From contig CAINNT010000058.1 of assembly GCA_903851225.1 (NCBI GenBank), forward strand, positions 1-5,960: DNA of 5,960 nt. The letters run 5' to 3'. Under the pieces are notes generated by a model, which was given only the letters and a program-made list of their open reading frames with translations, searched no databases and was not told the origin of the DNA. The position numbers and the translations under genes are program-made. Positions 1 to 5,960 of the stretch are shown here, piece after piece (the first letter of the stretch is position 1; the number at the start of each line of letters is the position of its first letter). The stretch is from an uncultured Chloroflexota bacterium. Lineage in GTDB: Bacteria; Chloroflexota; Limnocylindria; Limnocylindrales; Limnocylindraceae.

Positions 1-463
1 CCCCGTTGACTCGGGTGGCGAGCTCGGCGGCGGTGCGCTTGGCGTCGCGCCACAAGGTGATCGCGGTGCCGTCCGGTGGGTGCGGCGCGAAGTTGCGCGC
101 CTCAGGCTCGACGAGCTTGACCTTGCCCTGCAGGCCGAGGTCGCGGGCAACGCGCGGTCGGAAGCGACCGACGGTGTGCGCGAGCATTGGGGCGCGAACG
201 CCGTCAATATCGCCGGTGAGGGCCATGCCACCAAGCTCGGTGCGCGCCTCGACAAGAATGGTCTTCATGCCGGCGCGTGCAAGGTAGGCGGCAGCAACGA
301 GACCGTTGTGTCCGCCACCAATCACCACCACATCGGCGGTGACGGCGGGCGTTGCGACGCGCGGTGTCCTCTGCACCTTTGGTGGCAACTCCGGCTTGCC
401 AGCTTTGGCGGTGGGCTTCAACTTCATCGGCGCCCCTTTTGGCGCGGACTTCTTGGCGGGCAT
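1..463 (-). CDS. FAD-dependent oxidoreductase, phytoene-desaturase/PYROXD2-like, N-terminal part (runs off window)
   Basis: Only the first 154 codons are in the window; the frame stays open to base 1. Residues 45-73 form the FAD-binding beta-alpha-beta fold: hydrophobic strand VVVIGGGHNG (46-55) with GxGxxG, helix AAAYLARAG, then strand TILVE whose Glu (about residue 72) normally binds the adenine ribose. LGG (77-79) follows, as is typical of the COG1233 phytoene-dehydrogenase-related family. The start at 463 overlaps the TAA of the upstream gene as TAATG and has AGGAG about 8 bases upstream, so it is probably translationally coupled. An unusual leader of about 45 residues rich in Lys, Pro and Ala precedes the FAD fold. 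Met13 (codon at 427-425) is an alternative start that would shorten it. Similarity to the neighbouring protein (shared VGGGHNGL/IGGGHNGL, AAYLA-AG and LGG) marks them as paralogues. The substrate is unknown; a flavin-dependent oxidation or desaturation is the family expectation. Confidence 0.88.
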   Translation of the reverse strand, partial: MPAKKSAPKGAPMKLKPTAKAGKPELPPKVQRTPRVATPAVTADVVVIGGGHNGLVAAAYLARAGMKTILVEARTELGGMALTGDIDGVRAPMLAHTVGRFRPRVARDLGLQGKVKLVEPEARNFAPHPPDGTAITLWRDAKRTAAELATRVNG

Positions 464-2052
464 TACGCCTCTCCTCGCTTGCTCTTCAGAATCTCGAGGG
501 CGGCAAGTCGGCCAGGTGCCGCCATGATGCCGCCACCTGGGTGCGCCGAGGAGCTGGCGAGCCAGTAGTCGCGGATCGGCGTCTTGTAACGCGACCAGCC
601 GCTGACCGGTCGGTTGAAGGCCATCTGCTGCACCAGGATCTCGCCCTGGAAGATGTTCCCCTCGGTGAGGCCGATGGTGCGCTCCAAATCGAGCGGGGTC
701 ATGACCTGGCGCCCCACGATCTTGTCGCGGAAGTCCGGTGCAAACTCGGCAATGGTGTCGACGACCAGGTCGCCGAACTGCTCCTTGATGTTGTCCCAGC
801 CGCCATGCTCTGGCGCCAACTTATGTGGCGCGTACTGCACGAAGGCCGTGGCGACGTGCTTCCCTGGTGGGGCCATCGTTGGGTCGGTCAGGGTTGGAAT
901 CAACATGTCGAGGAACGGTCGTTTGCTCGGGTGGCCGTGCTTCGCATCGTCGTAGGCGCGCTCCATATAATCCGGGCTTGGCGAGATGCTGACGGTGCCC
1001 ATCAGGTGACCGTTCCCTGGAGGGGCCGCCGTGAAGGTTGGTAGGCCATCGAGGGCGAAGTTCACCTTCGCCGAGCTGCCGCGGAACTTGAAGTTGCGAA
1101 TCGCCGTCTCAAAGTCTGTTGGTAGCGAACCAGCGGGAAGCATGTCGAGGAAGGTGTGCTTGGCGTCGGCCGCCGAGACGATCGTGTCGCCGTAGACCTC
1201 TTCGCCCGATTCCAACACCACGCCGATCGCCTTGTCGCCGCGCAGCAGTACCTGCTTCACCGGCGCGTCGGTGCGGGTGATGGCGCCGAACGACTGCGCT
1301 GCGCTCGCGATCGCCGCCGCGACGGCGCCGGTGCCACCCTGCGGCAGCGCCCACTCGCGGAACGAGCCGTCGATCTCGCCGAAGTAGTGATGCAAAAAGA
1401 CCATGCCGGTGCCCGGCGACTTAATTCCCAAGAAGGTGCCGATGATCCCCGACGCCGACATGGTGCCGATGAGCGGATCGCCCTCGAACCAGCGGCGCAA
1501 GAAGTCGTAGGCGCTGCCGGTGATCAAGTCGAGCAGGGCTCCCTTGGTGCGCAGCGGCAGGTGACCGAACTCCTTGGCGAGGCCCGCGTACTCGAGCCAC
1601 TCTTTCGGGTCGCCGTATGGATCGGGGGCGGGAAGGTCGATGGCGGGGCGAATGAAGCGGGTGATGTCGGTGACCGTCTGCTTGAAGTCGTCGTAGTTGT
1701 CAGCGTCGCGGTGCGACCACTTGCGAATCTCACGAATGGTGTCGGCGTGGTCGGTACGTCGATCAAGGTAGCCATCCCAGTGTGGCGTATAGGTGCCGAC
1801 GGACGGCGCCATCTGCAGGCCGTGCTTGGCAAGGTCGAGCTCGCGAATCACCTGCGGTCGCAAGAGGCTCACCAAATACGAGGCGACCGAGAACTTGAAG
1901 CCTGGCACGGGTGACTCGGTGAGGGTTGCGCCGCCGAGAACGGAACGTCGCTCGAGGACGATGACCTTCAGTCCAGCCTTCGCAAGATACGCCGCGGTGG
2001 TGAGGCCGTTATGCCCACCGCCAACAACGATCGCGTCGTACCGTTCCGCCAC
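463..2052 (-). CDS. NAD(P)/FAD-dependent oxidoreductase, phytoene-desaturase/PYROXD2-like
   Basis: A complete 529-residue flavoprotein when started at the GTG at 2052, a normal length for the COG1233 family. Residues 5-34 carry the N-terminal FAD site: YDAIVVGGGHNG with GxGxxG at 11-16, then Glu34 closing the second strand, followed by LGG (39-41). The C-terminus has the second FAD motif, HPGGG (about 504-508) followed by APGR, as in PYROXD2-like proteins and CrtI relatives. There is no signal peptide or membrane segment, so it is probably cytoplasmic. The GTG start has GGGAGGG at 2062-2056, three bases upstream. A TTG at 2064 would add four residues (533 aa), but it has no well-spaced Shine-Dalgarno site and would place this one inside the gene. 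The stop overlaps the next gene's ATG. The gene is divergent from the GcvT-like gene, with 86 bases between starts. Family members act on carotenoids, retinoids and unidentified small molecules. No carotenoid gene is nearby, so crtI is not assigned. Confidence 0.92.
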   Translation of the reverse strand: MAERYDAIVVGGGHNGLTTAAYLAKAGLKVIVLERRSVLGGATLTESPVPGFKFSVASYLVSLLRPQVIRELDLAKHGLQMAPSVGTYTPHWDGYLDRRTDHADTIREIRKWSHRDADNYDDFKQTVTDITRFIRPAIDLPAPDPYGDPKEWLEYAGLAKEFGHLPLRTKGALLDLITGSAYDFLRRWFEGDPLIGTMSASGIIGTFLGIKSPGTGMVFLHHYFGEIDGSFREWALPQGGTGAVAAAIASAAQSFGAITRTDAPVKQVLLRGDKAIGVVLESGEEVYGDTIVSAADAKHTFLDMLPAGSLPTDFETAIRNFKFRGSSAKVNFALDGLPTFTAAPPGNGHLMGTVSISPSPDYMERAYDDAKHGHPSKRPFLDMLIPTLTDPTMAPPGKHVATAFVQYAPHKLAPEHGGWDNIKEQFGDLVVDTIAEFAPDFRDKIVGRQVMTPLDLERTIGLTEGNIFQGEILVQQMAFNRPVSGWSRYKTPIRDYWLASSSAHPGGGIMAAPGRLAALEILKSKRGEA

Positions 2053-2055
2053 TGT

Positions 2056-2062
2056 CCCTCCC
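2056..2062 (-). promoter_or_regulatory. Ribosome binding site of the first oxidoreductase gene
   Basis: Read on the minus strand, GGGAGGG followed by ACA precedes the GTG at 2052. The spacing is slightly short, but the match to the anti-Shine-Dalgarno sequence is strong. It favours GTG 2052 over TTG 2064. Confidence 0.6.
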
Positions 2063-2127
2063 AACCTCGCCCCGAATCGCTAGGATGCGGGTGCGGGCAA
2101 TGGTACCGCCTAGGCCGCTGAGGGAGA

Positions 2128-2134
2128 GGGAGGG
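2128..2134 (+). promoter_or_regulatory. Ribosome binding site of the GcvT-like gene
   Basis: GGGAGGG lies in a purine tract four bases before the ATG at 2139. It decides the start: the in-frame upstream codons at 2085 and 2100 have no such site and would add an Arg/Pro-rich leader that does not match the family. Confidence 0.75.
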
Positions 2135-2138
2135 ACGC

Positions 2139-3329
2139 ATGCCGCTTGAGACGCCGTTCCACCCGCGCACGGCAGAACTCAACCAGGCACGCCGCTGGCG
2201 CAACTGGTCGGGATTCTTCATCGCCGACTCGTACATGCCGGCCCACGACTTGGAGTATCACGCCGTCCGCTTCTCAGCCGCACTCTTCGACATCACCCCG
2301 ATGTGCAAGTACCGCCTCACCGGCCCCGACGCCGCCAAGTTGGTCGATCGCGTGATCACCCGTCGCGTCGATCGCATCAAGCCGATGCGAGTGATCTACA
2401 CCCCATGGTGCGATGAGACTGGTCGCGTCCTCGATGACGGCACCGTTGCACTGCTCTCCGACGGCTCGTACTTCTGGACCTCTGCCGAACCGCAACACGG
2501 CTGGCTTGACGCCACCGCCGAAGGCCTGAACGTCACCATTGAAGACCAGACCGAAACGATTTGCGGTGTCTCGCTCCAGGGGCCACGTTCGCGCGACGTT
2601 CTTTCGGCTGCCGTCGGCCGCGACATGAGCGACCTCGGCTTCTTCGGCCGCGCCGACGTGACCATTAATGGCGTCGCCGTGGGCGTCTCGCGCACCGGCT
2701 ACTCCGGCGATCTCGGCTACGAGCTCTTCATGCCGTTCGATTCAGGACTCCCCGTGTGGGATGCGCTGATCAAGGCTGGCGAGGCGCACACGCTGCGCGT
2801 TGCCGGCATGGAGGCGCTCGACGTGGCGCGACTCGAGGCGGGCCTGATCATGGCCGGCGTCGATTACTACTCCTCGCGCACCGCCCACCACCCGAGCCAG
2901 GCGGTGTCGCCGTACGAGATCGGCTTCGACCGACTCGTTGACCTCGACAAGGCGTCGTTCATTGGTAAGCGCGCCCTCATGGACGAGGTTGCAGCAGGCG
3001 GCCCACCCGACCGACTCGTGGGCCTCGAGCTGGACCTGAATGTTTTTGAGAGCGCCTACCTCGACCTTGGCTACCCGATCCAGCATCCGCTGCGCGCCTG
3101 GCGCAAGGTGATTCCGCTCACGCGCAAGGGCGAGACGATCGGCCGCGCTACGAGTGGCACCTTCTCACCACTGCTCAAGCGTTCCATCGCCCTCGGTCGC
3201 CTGCCAGCGAAGCACGCAGCACTCGGAACCATCGTTGGGCTGGAGTGGGCGATCGAAGAGACCCGTCACGAAATCCCTGCGACCGTGGTGCCGCTCCCGT
3301 TCCTCGACCTGCCGCGCAAGCGCAGTTAG
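2139..3329 (+). CDS. GcvT-family folate-dependent aminomethyltransferase / demethylase-like protein
   Basis: A 396-residue cytoplasmic protein, somewhat longer than typical GcvT (about 365). The GcvT fold is seen along its length: ALFDITPMCKYRLTGPDAA (48-66), the counterpart of the VDLSHMGK-RVSGPDA region; VIYTPWCDETGRVLDD (85-100), whose Asp99/Asp100 match the aspartates of the folate pocket; SLQGPRS (145-151); SRTGYSGDLGYE (184-195), matching RTGYTGEDGFE; LEAGLIMAGVDY (232-243); FIGKRAL (274-280); and the C-terminal barrel with GRATSGTFSPLLKRSIALG (335-353). Family enzymes move a methyl or methylene group from an amine, sulfonium or aryl ether to tetrahydrofolate (GcvT, DmdA, LigM, sarcosine-oxidase-type domains). 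No gcvH, gcvP or lipoate gene is adjacent, and DDGTV replaces the usual DDL-V, so glycine cleavage itself is unlikely. It is divergent from the two flavoprotein genes, which may supply or use its substrate. The precise substrate is not determined. Confidence 0.9.
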   Translation: MPLETPFHPRTAELNQARRWRNWSGFFIADSYMPAHDLEYHAVRFSAALFDITPMCKYRLTGPDAAKLVDRVITRRVDRIKPMRVIYTPWCDETGRVLDDGTVALLSDGSYFWTSAEPQHGWLDATAEGLNVTIEDQTETICGVSLQGPRSRDVLSAAVGRDMSDLGFFGRADVTINGVAVGVSRTGYSGDLGYELFMPFDSGLPVWDALIKAGEAHTLRVAGMEALDVARLEAGLIMAGVDYYSSRTAHHPSQAVSPYEIGFDRLVDLDKASFIGKRALMDEVAAGGPPDRLVGLELDLNVFESAYLDLGYPIQHPLRAWRKVIPLTRKGETIGRATSGTFSPLLKRSIALGRLPAKHAALGTIVGLEWAIEETRHEIPATVVPLPFLDLPRKRS

Positions 3330-3338
3330 CTCGCTAAC
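3325..3338. repeat. Short inverted repeat at the convergent gene junction
   Basis: GTTAGC and GCTAAC are a perfect 6-base inverted repeat with a TC centre, overlapping the TAG stop of the GcvT-like gene. As RNA it would form a 5-bp stem with a 4-base loop. It has no T tract on either side, so it is at most a weak bidirectional termination or processing element. Confidence 0.3.
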
Positions 3339-3347
3339 CTCGCAGGA

Positions 3348-4136
3348 TTAGAGCCGCTCCGCGCGCTCCAAGGGGATCCCCCACGCCGCGCTAATGCGCT
3401 CGGCCGTTAGCACCTCCTTCGGCGTGCCGTCTGCGGCAATCGTGCCATTGGCGACCAGGATCACGCGTGAGAATCCATCGCGCACGATGTCGAGCTCGTG
3501 AAAGATCGCCACGATGGTGCGCTTGGTTTTCATGATCGTCTCGTCACCAGCGAGGCTGGTGAGCAGATCGGCGATCTCCATGCGGTGACGCAGGTCCAGA
3601 TGTGCGGTTGGCTCATCGAGCGCGAGGATCGGCGTCTCCTGCGCGAGGCCCAATGCGATGGCGGCGAGCTGTCGTTCGCCGGCGCTCAGGGTGCGAACAT
3701 CACGGTGATTCAGATGCGTTGCGCCAACACGTTCGATGGCAGCGTTGGCGCGCGCGCGATCGTGGTCGCTTGGTCCGGCAGGACCGCGACCGTGTGGGAT
3801 GCGACCGAGCGCGACAAGCTCTTCAACGCGCGTGGCGAATGGGAGCGTGATGTCGGAGCTCACCACAGCGATTGAACGAGCGATGGTTTCACGCGAGAGG
3901 TTCTGGATCGGCTCGGTGCAGAGGATGACCTCGCCAGAGGTCGCTGGAACCGCGCCACTCAGTGCGCGCATCAGCGTGGTCTTGCCGGCGCCATTTGGAC
4001 CGACGATAGCGACGCGCTCCCCTGGTCCGATGCTGAGCGAAACGTCCTGCAAGATGGTGGTGCCGCCCAAGTCAACGCGCAGGTCGTGCGCGCCGAGAAG
4101 TTCGTAGGGTGCGGTTTCGTTGGTGGTGGCGCTCAT
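3348..4136 (-). CDS. ABC transporter ATP-binding protein, FecE/BtuD/FhuC type
   Basis: A 262-residue cytoplasmic ATPase that would drive uptake of a metal chelate or cobalamin through the adjacent permease. In order: Walker A GPNGAGKTT (46-54); a Q-loop region where the usual VPQ is VSS (92-94); family-typical LPFATRVEELVALGRIPH (98-115); signature LSAGERQ (150-156, variant of LSGGQ); Walker B ILALDEP (170-176) with catalytic Glu175; D-loop AHLD (178-181); and switch His213 in FHELD. The ATG overlaps the permease stop by four bases (ATGA), so expression is coupled; the Shine-Dalgarno site is weak. A small charged insertion (GDETIMKTK, 197-205) sits before the H-loop strand. It is the last gene of the operon and ends 18 bases from the converging GcvT-like gene. 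The family assignment is firm, the substrate is not. Confidence 0.93.
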   Translation of the reverse strand: MSATTNETAPYELLGAHDLRVDLGGTTILQDVSLSIGPGERVAIVGPNGAGKTTLMRALSGAVPATSGEVILCTEPIQNLSRETIARSIAVVSSDITLPFATRVEELVALGRIPHGRGPAGPSDHDRARANAAIERVGATHLNHRDVRTLSAGERQLAAIALGLAQETPILALDEPTAHLDLRHRMEIADLLTSLAGDETIMKTKRTIVAIFHELDIVRDGFSRVILVANGTIAADGTPKEVLTAERISAAWGIPLERAERL

Positions 4137-5146
4137 AGGGCGTACCCGGCACGCGCGCGATGCAGTAGCCAGAGCAGGAACGGTGCGCCGATCAGGGCGG
4201 TGATCACGCCAACGGGAACGCCAATCGTGCGCGCGACGGTGTCGGCGAGCAGTAGGAGGAGCGCTCCGCCGATTGCCGAGAGGGGGAGCACAGCACGCGG
4301 GTCGGAGCCGACGGCGAGTCGGGCGAGGTGCGGCACCACGAGGCCAACGAATCCGACGAGCCCCGTAAGGGCAACGGCAGATGCGGTGGCAAGGGTGGCA
4401 AGGGCAACGGCGATGCGGCGCTCACGGCGCACATCGATGCCGAGATGGGTCGCCCCTTCATCGCCGAGCAGAAAGGCGGCGAGCGCACGACCGCGCCGAA
4501 CAAGGAGGAGCGTAGCGATCGCGATTGGGAGCGCTGCGGCGGCGAGGCGTGGCCAGGTCACGCCGTCGAGGCCGCCAAGCAAGAAACCGAAGATCGCGCG
4601 CAGGTTCGCACCGCTCGCGAGCATCACCAGCGAGAGCGCCGCGGCGAGCAGCGACGCCACCGCATAGCCAACGAGCAAGACGCTGGCGATGCGCTCTTCG
4701 CCACTGCCGATGCCAGCGATGCGCCAGACCAGTGCCACCGAGGCGAGTGCACCAACGAATGCAGAGAGTTGCACGCCGCCGAGTTCCCACGCGATGCCGG
4801 TCAGCGGCAGCAGGAAGGCGATCGCGGCGCCGAGCGCTGCGCCGCTACTGGTGCCGAGCACATACGGATCTGCGAGCGCATTGCGCAGCAGCGACTGGAA
4901 TGCGGCACCCGACGTTGCGAGCGCCGCGCCAACCGCGATCGCGGCGAGGATTCGCGGCAGGCGGATCTCCATCACGATCGACGTTGCGCCAGCGCTGATC
5001 TCGGAGCCCACTGGCAGACCGAAGAGGCTTCCCCCGATGATTGCAAGCACGTCGAGCGGTGCGATGTTCGCAACGCCGAAGCCGACCGCGCCTACCGCGA
5101 CCAGCGCGAGTGCCGCGAGCGTGAGGAACGTGGTTCGGCGCACCAT
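4133..5146 (-). CDS. ABC transporter permease, FecCD/BtuC family
   Basis: A 337-residue, very hydrophobic inner-membrane protein, the usual length for this family (about 330, normally ten membrane helices, working as a homodimer). The N-terminus is MVRR followed by a membrane helix. Family landmarks are EIRLPRILAAIAVGAALATSG (60-80), FQSLLRNALADPYVLGTSSGAALG (83-106), the FGFLLGGLDGVTW stretch (187-199), the ATPase-contact region GLVGFVGLVVPHLAR (262-276), and GVPVGVITALIGAPFLLWLL (309-328) near the C-terminus. It forms the channel that receives ligand from the upstream binding protein. The ATG lies five bases after the binding protein's TAG and has no clear Shine-Dalgarno site, which points to reinitiation after the upstream gene. 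The TGA stop overlaps the ATPase start. Cobalamin, haem and ferric-siderophore permeases share these motifs, so the ligand is open. Confidence 0.94.
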   Translation of the reverse strand: MVRRTTFLTLAALALVAVGAVGFGVANIAPLDVLAIIGGSLFGLPVGSEISAGATSIVMEIRLPRILAAIAVGAALATSGAAFQSLLRNALADPYVLGTSSGAALGAAIAFLLPLTGIAWELGGVQLSAFVGALASVALVWRIAGIGSGEERIASVLLVGYAVASLLAAALSLVMLASGANLRAIFGFLLGGLDGVTWPRLAAAALPIAIATLLLVRRGRALAAFLLGDEGATHLGIDVRRERRIAVALATLATASAVALTGLVGFVGLVVPHLARLAVGSDPRAVLPLSAIGGALLLLLADTVARTIGVPVGVITALIGAPFLLWLLHRARAGYAL

Positions 5147-5151
5147 TGAGA

Positions 5152-5960
5152 CTACGGAAGGACCGTTGGATGTAGCTGCGCAATGATGGCGCGGAACGCC
5201 TCGGCAATTCGCGGCCCTGGCGTGGAGACGAGGTCACCATCGATCGGACGAATCGAGCCGGTCACCACGGCCGGGATGGTTCCCCACCCTGGTCGCGCCG
5301 CAACGGCCTCTGCCGTGACACCGTAGATGGAATCGCCGAGCAGGATCACGGTGGGGGCGGCGGTCACGAGGGCCTCAAGCGAGATCTCGTAGACGCCGTT
5401 CACGCCGCTGCTCACGAGGTCGCCTCGGGCCAGCGCCACCAGCTCGGCGGCGTAATCATCGGGGGCGAGGCCGTAGATGGCGCCAGTCGCATCAATCTCG
5501 TAGAAGACGCTAACCATCGGCTGGTCCTGCACCAGGGCGGTGAGCACAGCGATATCAGACTTTGCGGTGGCGACCGCTTGTGCAGCGGCGACACTCGCGC
5601 CCGCCGCATCGCCGATCAGCTGCAGGGTTGCGTAGACACCGCTGATGCTCTTCGGCTCCAGCGTCACAACCGTGAGTTTCGCCGCCTTTAGCTGCGTGAT
5701 GGCATCGGCTGGAGTGAACGGGGGTGCGGCAACAAAGACGAGGTCAGGGCTGAGAGCAATGATCGCTTCAACGTTCGTGCCGTTGAAGTCGGCCACCTGC
5801 GGAGTTGCCGTGAACGCGATGGGGAGGCAGGTGCACGCTGCGACACCGACGACGCTCTGGCTGAGCCCAAATTCATCGAGCGCCTCGAGGCTCGCTGGGG
5901 TAAGTGCGACGATGCGCTGTGGCTTCGCCGCGATCGTTACCGAAACGCCTGCATCGTCGA
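5152..5960 (-). CDS. ABC transporter substrate-binding protein, BtuF/FecB type (N-terminus off window)
   Basis: The frame is open from the TAG at 5154-5152 to the window edge. 268 residues are visible, beginning DDAGVSVTIAAKPQRIVALT, the standard start of the mature periplasmic-binding domain (PF01497 type). An internal GTG at 5796 is not the true start, because conserved sequence continues upstream. The signal peptide, and any lipoprotein cysteine, lie off the window. Landmarks in fragment numbering: LEALDEFGLSQSVVGV (24-39), NVEAIIALSPDLVFV (62-76) and ISLEALVTAAPTVILLG (192-208). Glu64 and Glu195 match the two lobe glutamates that dock on permease arginines in BtuF/FhuD-type proteins. A CTC (Cys-Thr-Cys) pair at 42-44 lies near the expected ligand cleft. 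It is the first visible gene of the three-gene importer operon, outside the cytoplasm. Any cobalamin riboswitch or Fur site would be upstream of the window. Confidence 0.92.
   Translation of the reverse strand, partial: DDAGVSVTIAAKPQRIVALTPASLEALDEFGLSQSVVGVAACTCLPIAFTATPQVADFNGTNVEAIIALSPDLVFVAAPPFTPADAITQLKAAKLTVVTLEPKSISGVYATLQLIGDAAGASVAAAQAVATAKSDIAVLTALVQDQPMVSVFYEIDATGAIYGLAPDDYAAELVALARGDLVSSGVNGVYEISLEALVTAAPTVILLGDSIYGVTAEAVAARPGWGTIPAVVTGSIRPIDGDLVSTPGPRIAEAFRAIIAQLHPTVLP

Larger units (their letters stand above)
2053..2138. promoter_or_regulatory. Divergent intergenic region between oxidoreductase pair and GcvT-like gene
   Basis: These 86 bases must hold promoters for both directions. 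On the plus strand TAGGAT (2081-2086) fits a TANNNT -10 box and would give a leader of about 45 bases to the ATG at 2139; no convincing -35 box lies upstream. For the minus strand only weak candidates are visible, for example TACCAT read from 2105 to 2100. Two adjacent palindromes, GGTACC (2102-2107) and GCCTAGGC (2108-2115), could be an operator but are short enough to be chance. Functional position is strong by layout, exact elements are weak. Confidence 0.4.

Noticed and set aside
352..1044. Plus-strand open frame (230 codons) across the oxidoreductase pair junction
   Set aside because: Spans two well-supported minus-strand genes and has no family features; an antisense shadow.
1156..1914. 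Long plus-strand open frame (252 codons) antisense to the first oxidoreductase
   Set aside because: Composition is a mirror of the real gene in high-G+C DNA; no recognisable domain, and the minus-strand frame has clear FAD motifs.
463..2052. Assignment as phytoene desaturase crtI
   Set aside because: The superfamily motifs are shared with PYROXD2-like and many other flavoproteins, and no carotenoid genes are in the window.
2102..2115. Adjacent palindromes GGTACC and GCCTAGGC as a repressor operator
   Set aside because: Short, not extended on either side and no regulator gene is visible; noted inside the intergenic feature only.
2085..2138. Upstream in-frame starts for the GcvT-like gene
   Set aside because: No Shine-Dalgarno site, and the added Arg/Pro-rich residues are translated promoter region; ATG 2139 has GGGAGGG at proper spacing.
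3325..3347. Rho-independent terminator between convergent genes
   Set aside because: The inverted repeat gives only a 5-bp stem and there is no T run on either strand.
4328..5149. Plus-strand open frame (273 codons) opposite the permease
   Set aside because: Arg/Glu/Ala-rich hydrophilic translation is the expected complement of a Leu/Ala-rich membrane protein gene; no domain seen.
5152..5796. Binding protein starting at the internal GTG 5796
   Set aside because: The same frame continues to the window edge with the conserved mature N-terminal region, so the gene is truncated by the window rather than short.

Overview
The window is an ordinary-looking, densely coded stretch of a high-G+C bacterial chromosome with six protein genes and almost no spacer. 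GTG/TTG-type starts, purine-rich Shine-Dalgarno sites and strong G/C bias at third codon positions fit a high-G+C group such as Actinomycetota or Chloroflexota. The sequence alone does not settle the phylum. I see no tRNA, rRNA, CRISPR array, insertion sequence or phage gene.

Left part (1-2052, minus strand): two tandem FAD-dependent oxidoreductases of the phytoene-desaturase/PYROXD2-like superfamily. The complete upstream gene (463-2052) hands over to the second (1-463, cut by the window edge) through a TAATG stop/start overlap, so they should be translated together. The two proteins are diverged paralogues at their N-termini.

Middle (2053-3329): an 86-base divergent intergenic region, then a plus-strand GcvT-fold, folate-dependent aminomethyltransferase/demethylase-like gene. 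No other glycine-cleavage component is present, so it is probably a stand-alone C1-transferring enzyme rather than the T-protein of glycine cleavage. Divergence from the two oxidoreductases suggests a shared promoter region and possibly a joint catabolic task: oxidation plus methyl or C1 transfer to tetrahydrofolate. The substrate cannot be read from the sequence.

Right part (3348-5960, minus strand): an ABC importer operon of the BtuCDF/FecBCD/FhuBCD class in the order binding protein (N-terminus off the window), FecCD-type permease, ATPase. The binding protein and permease are 5 bases apart, and the permease and ATPase overlap by ATGA. It would import a cobalamin-, haem- or siderophore-like chelate. 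The ATPase lacks the usual Q-loop glutamine. The operon converges on the GcvT-like gene with only 18 bases between stop codons.

No clearly new system is visible. The best leads are the divergent GcvT-like/tandem-oxidoreductase module and the Q-loop change in the ATPase.
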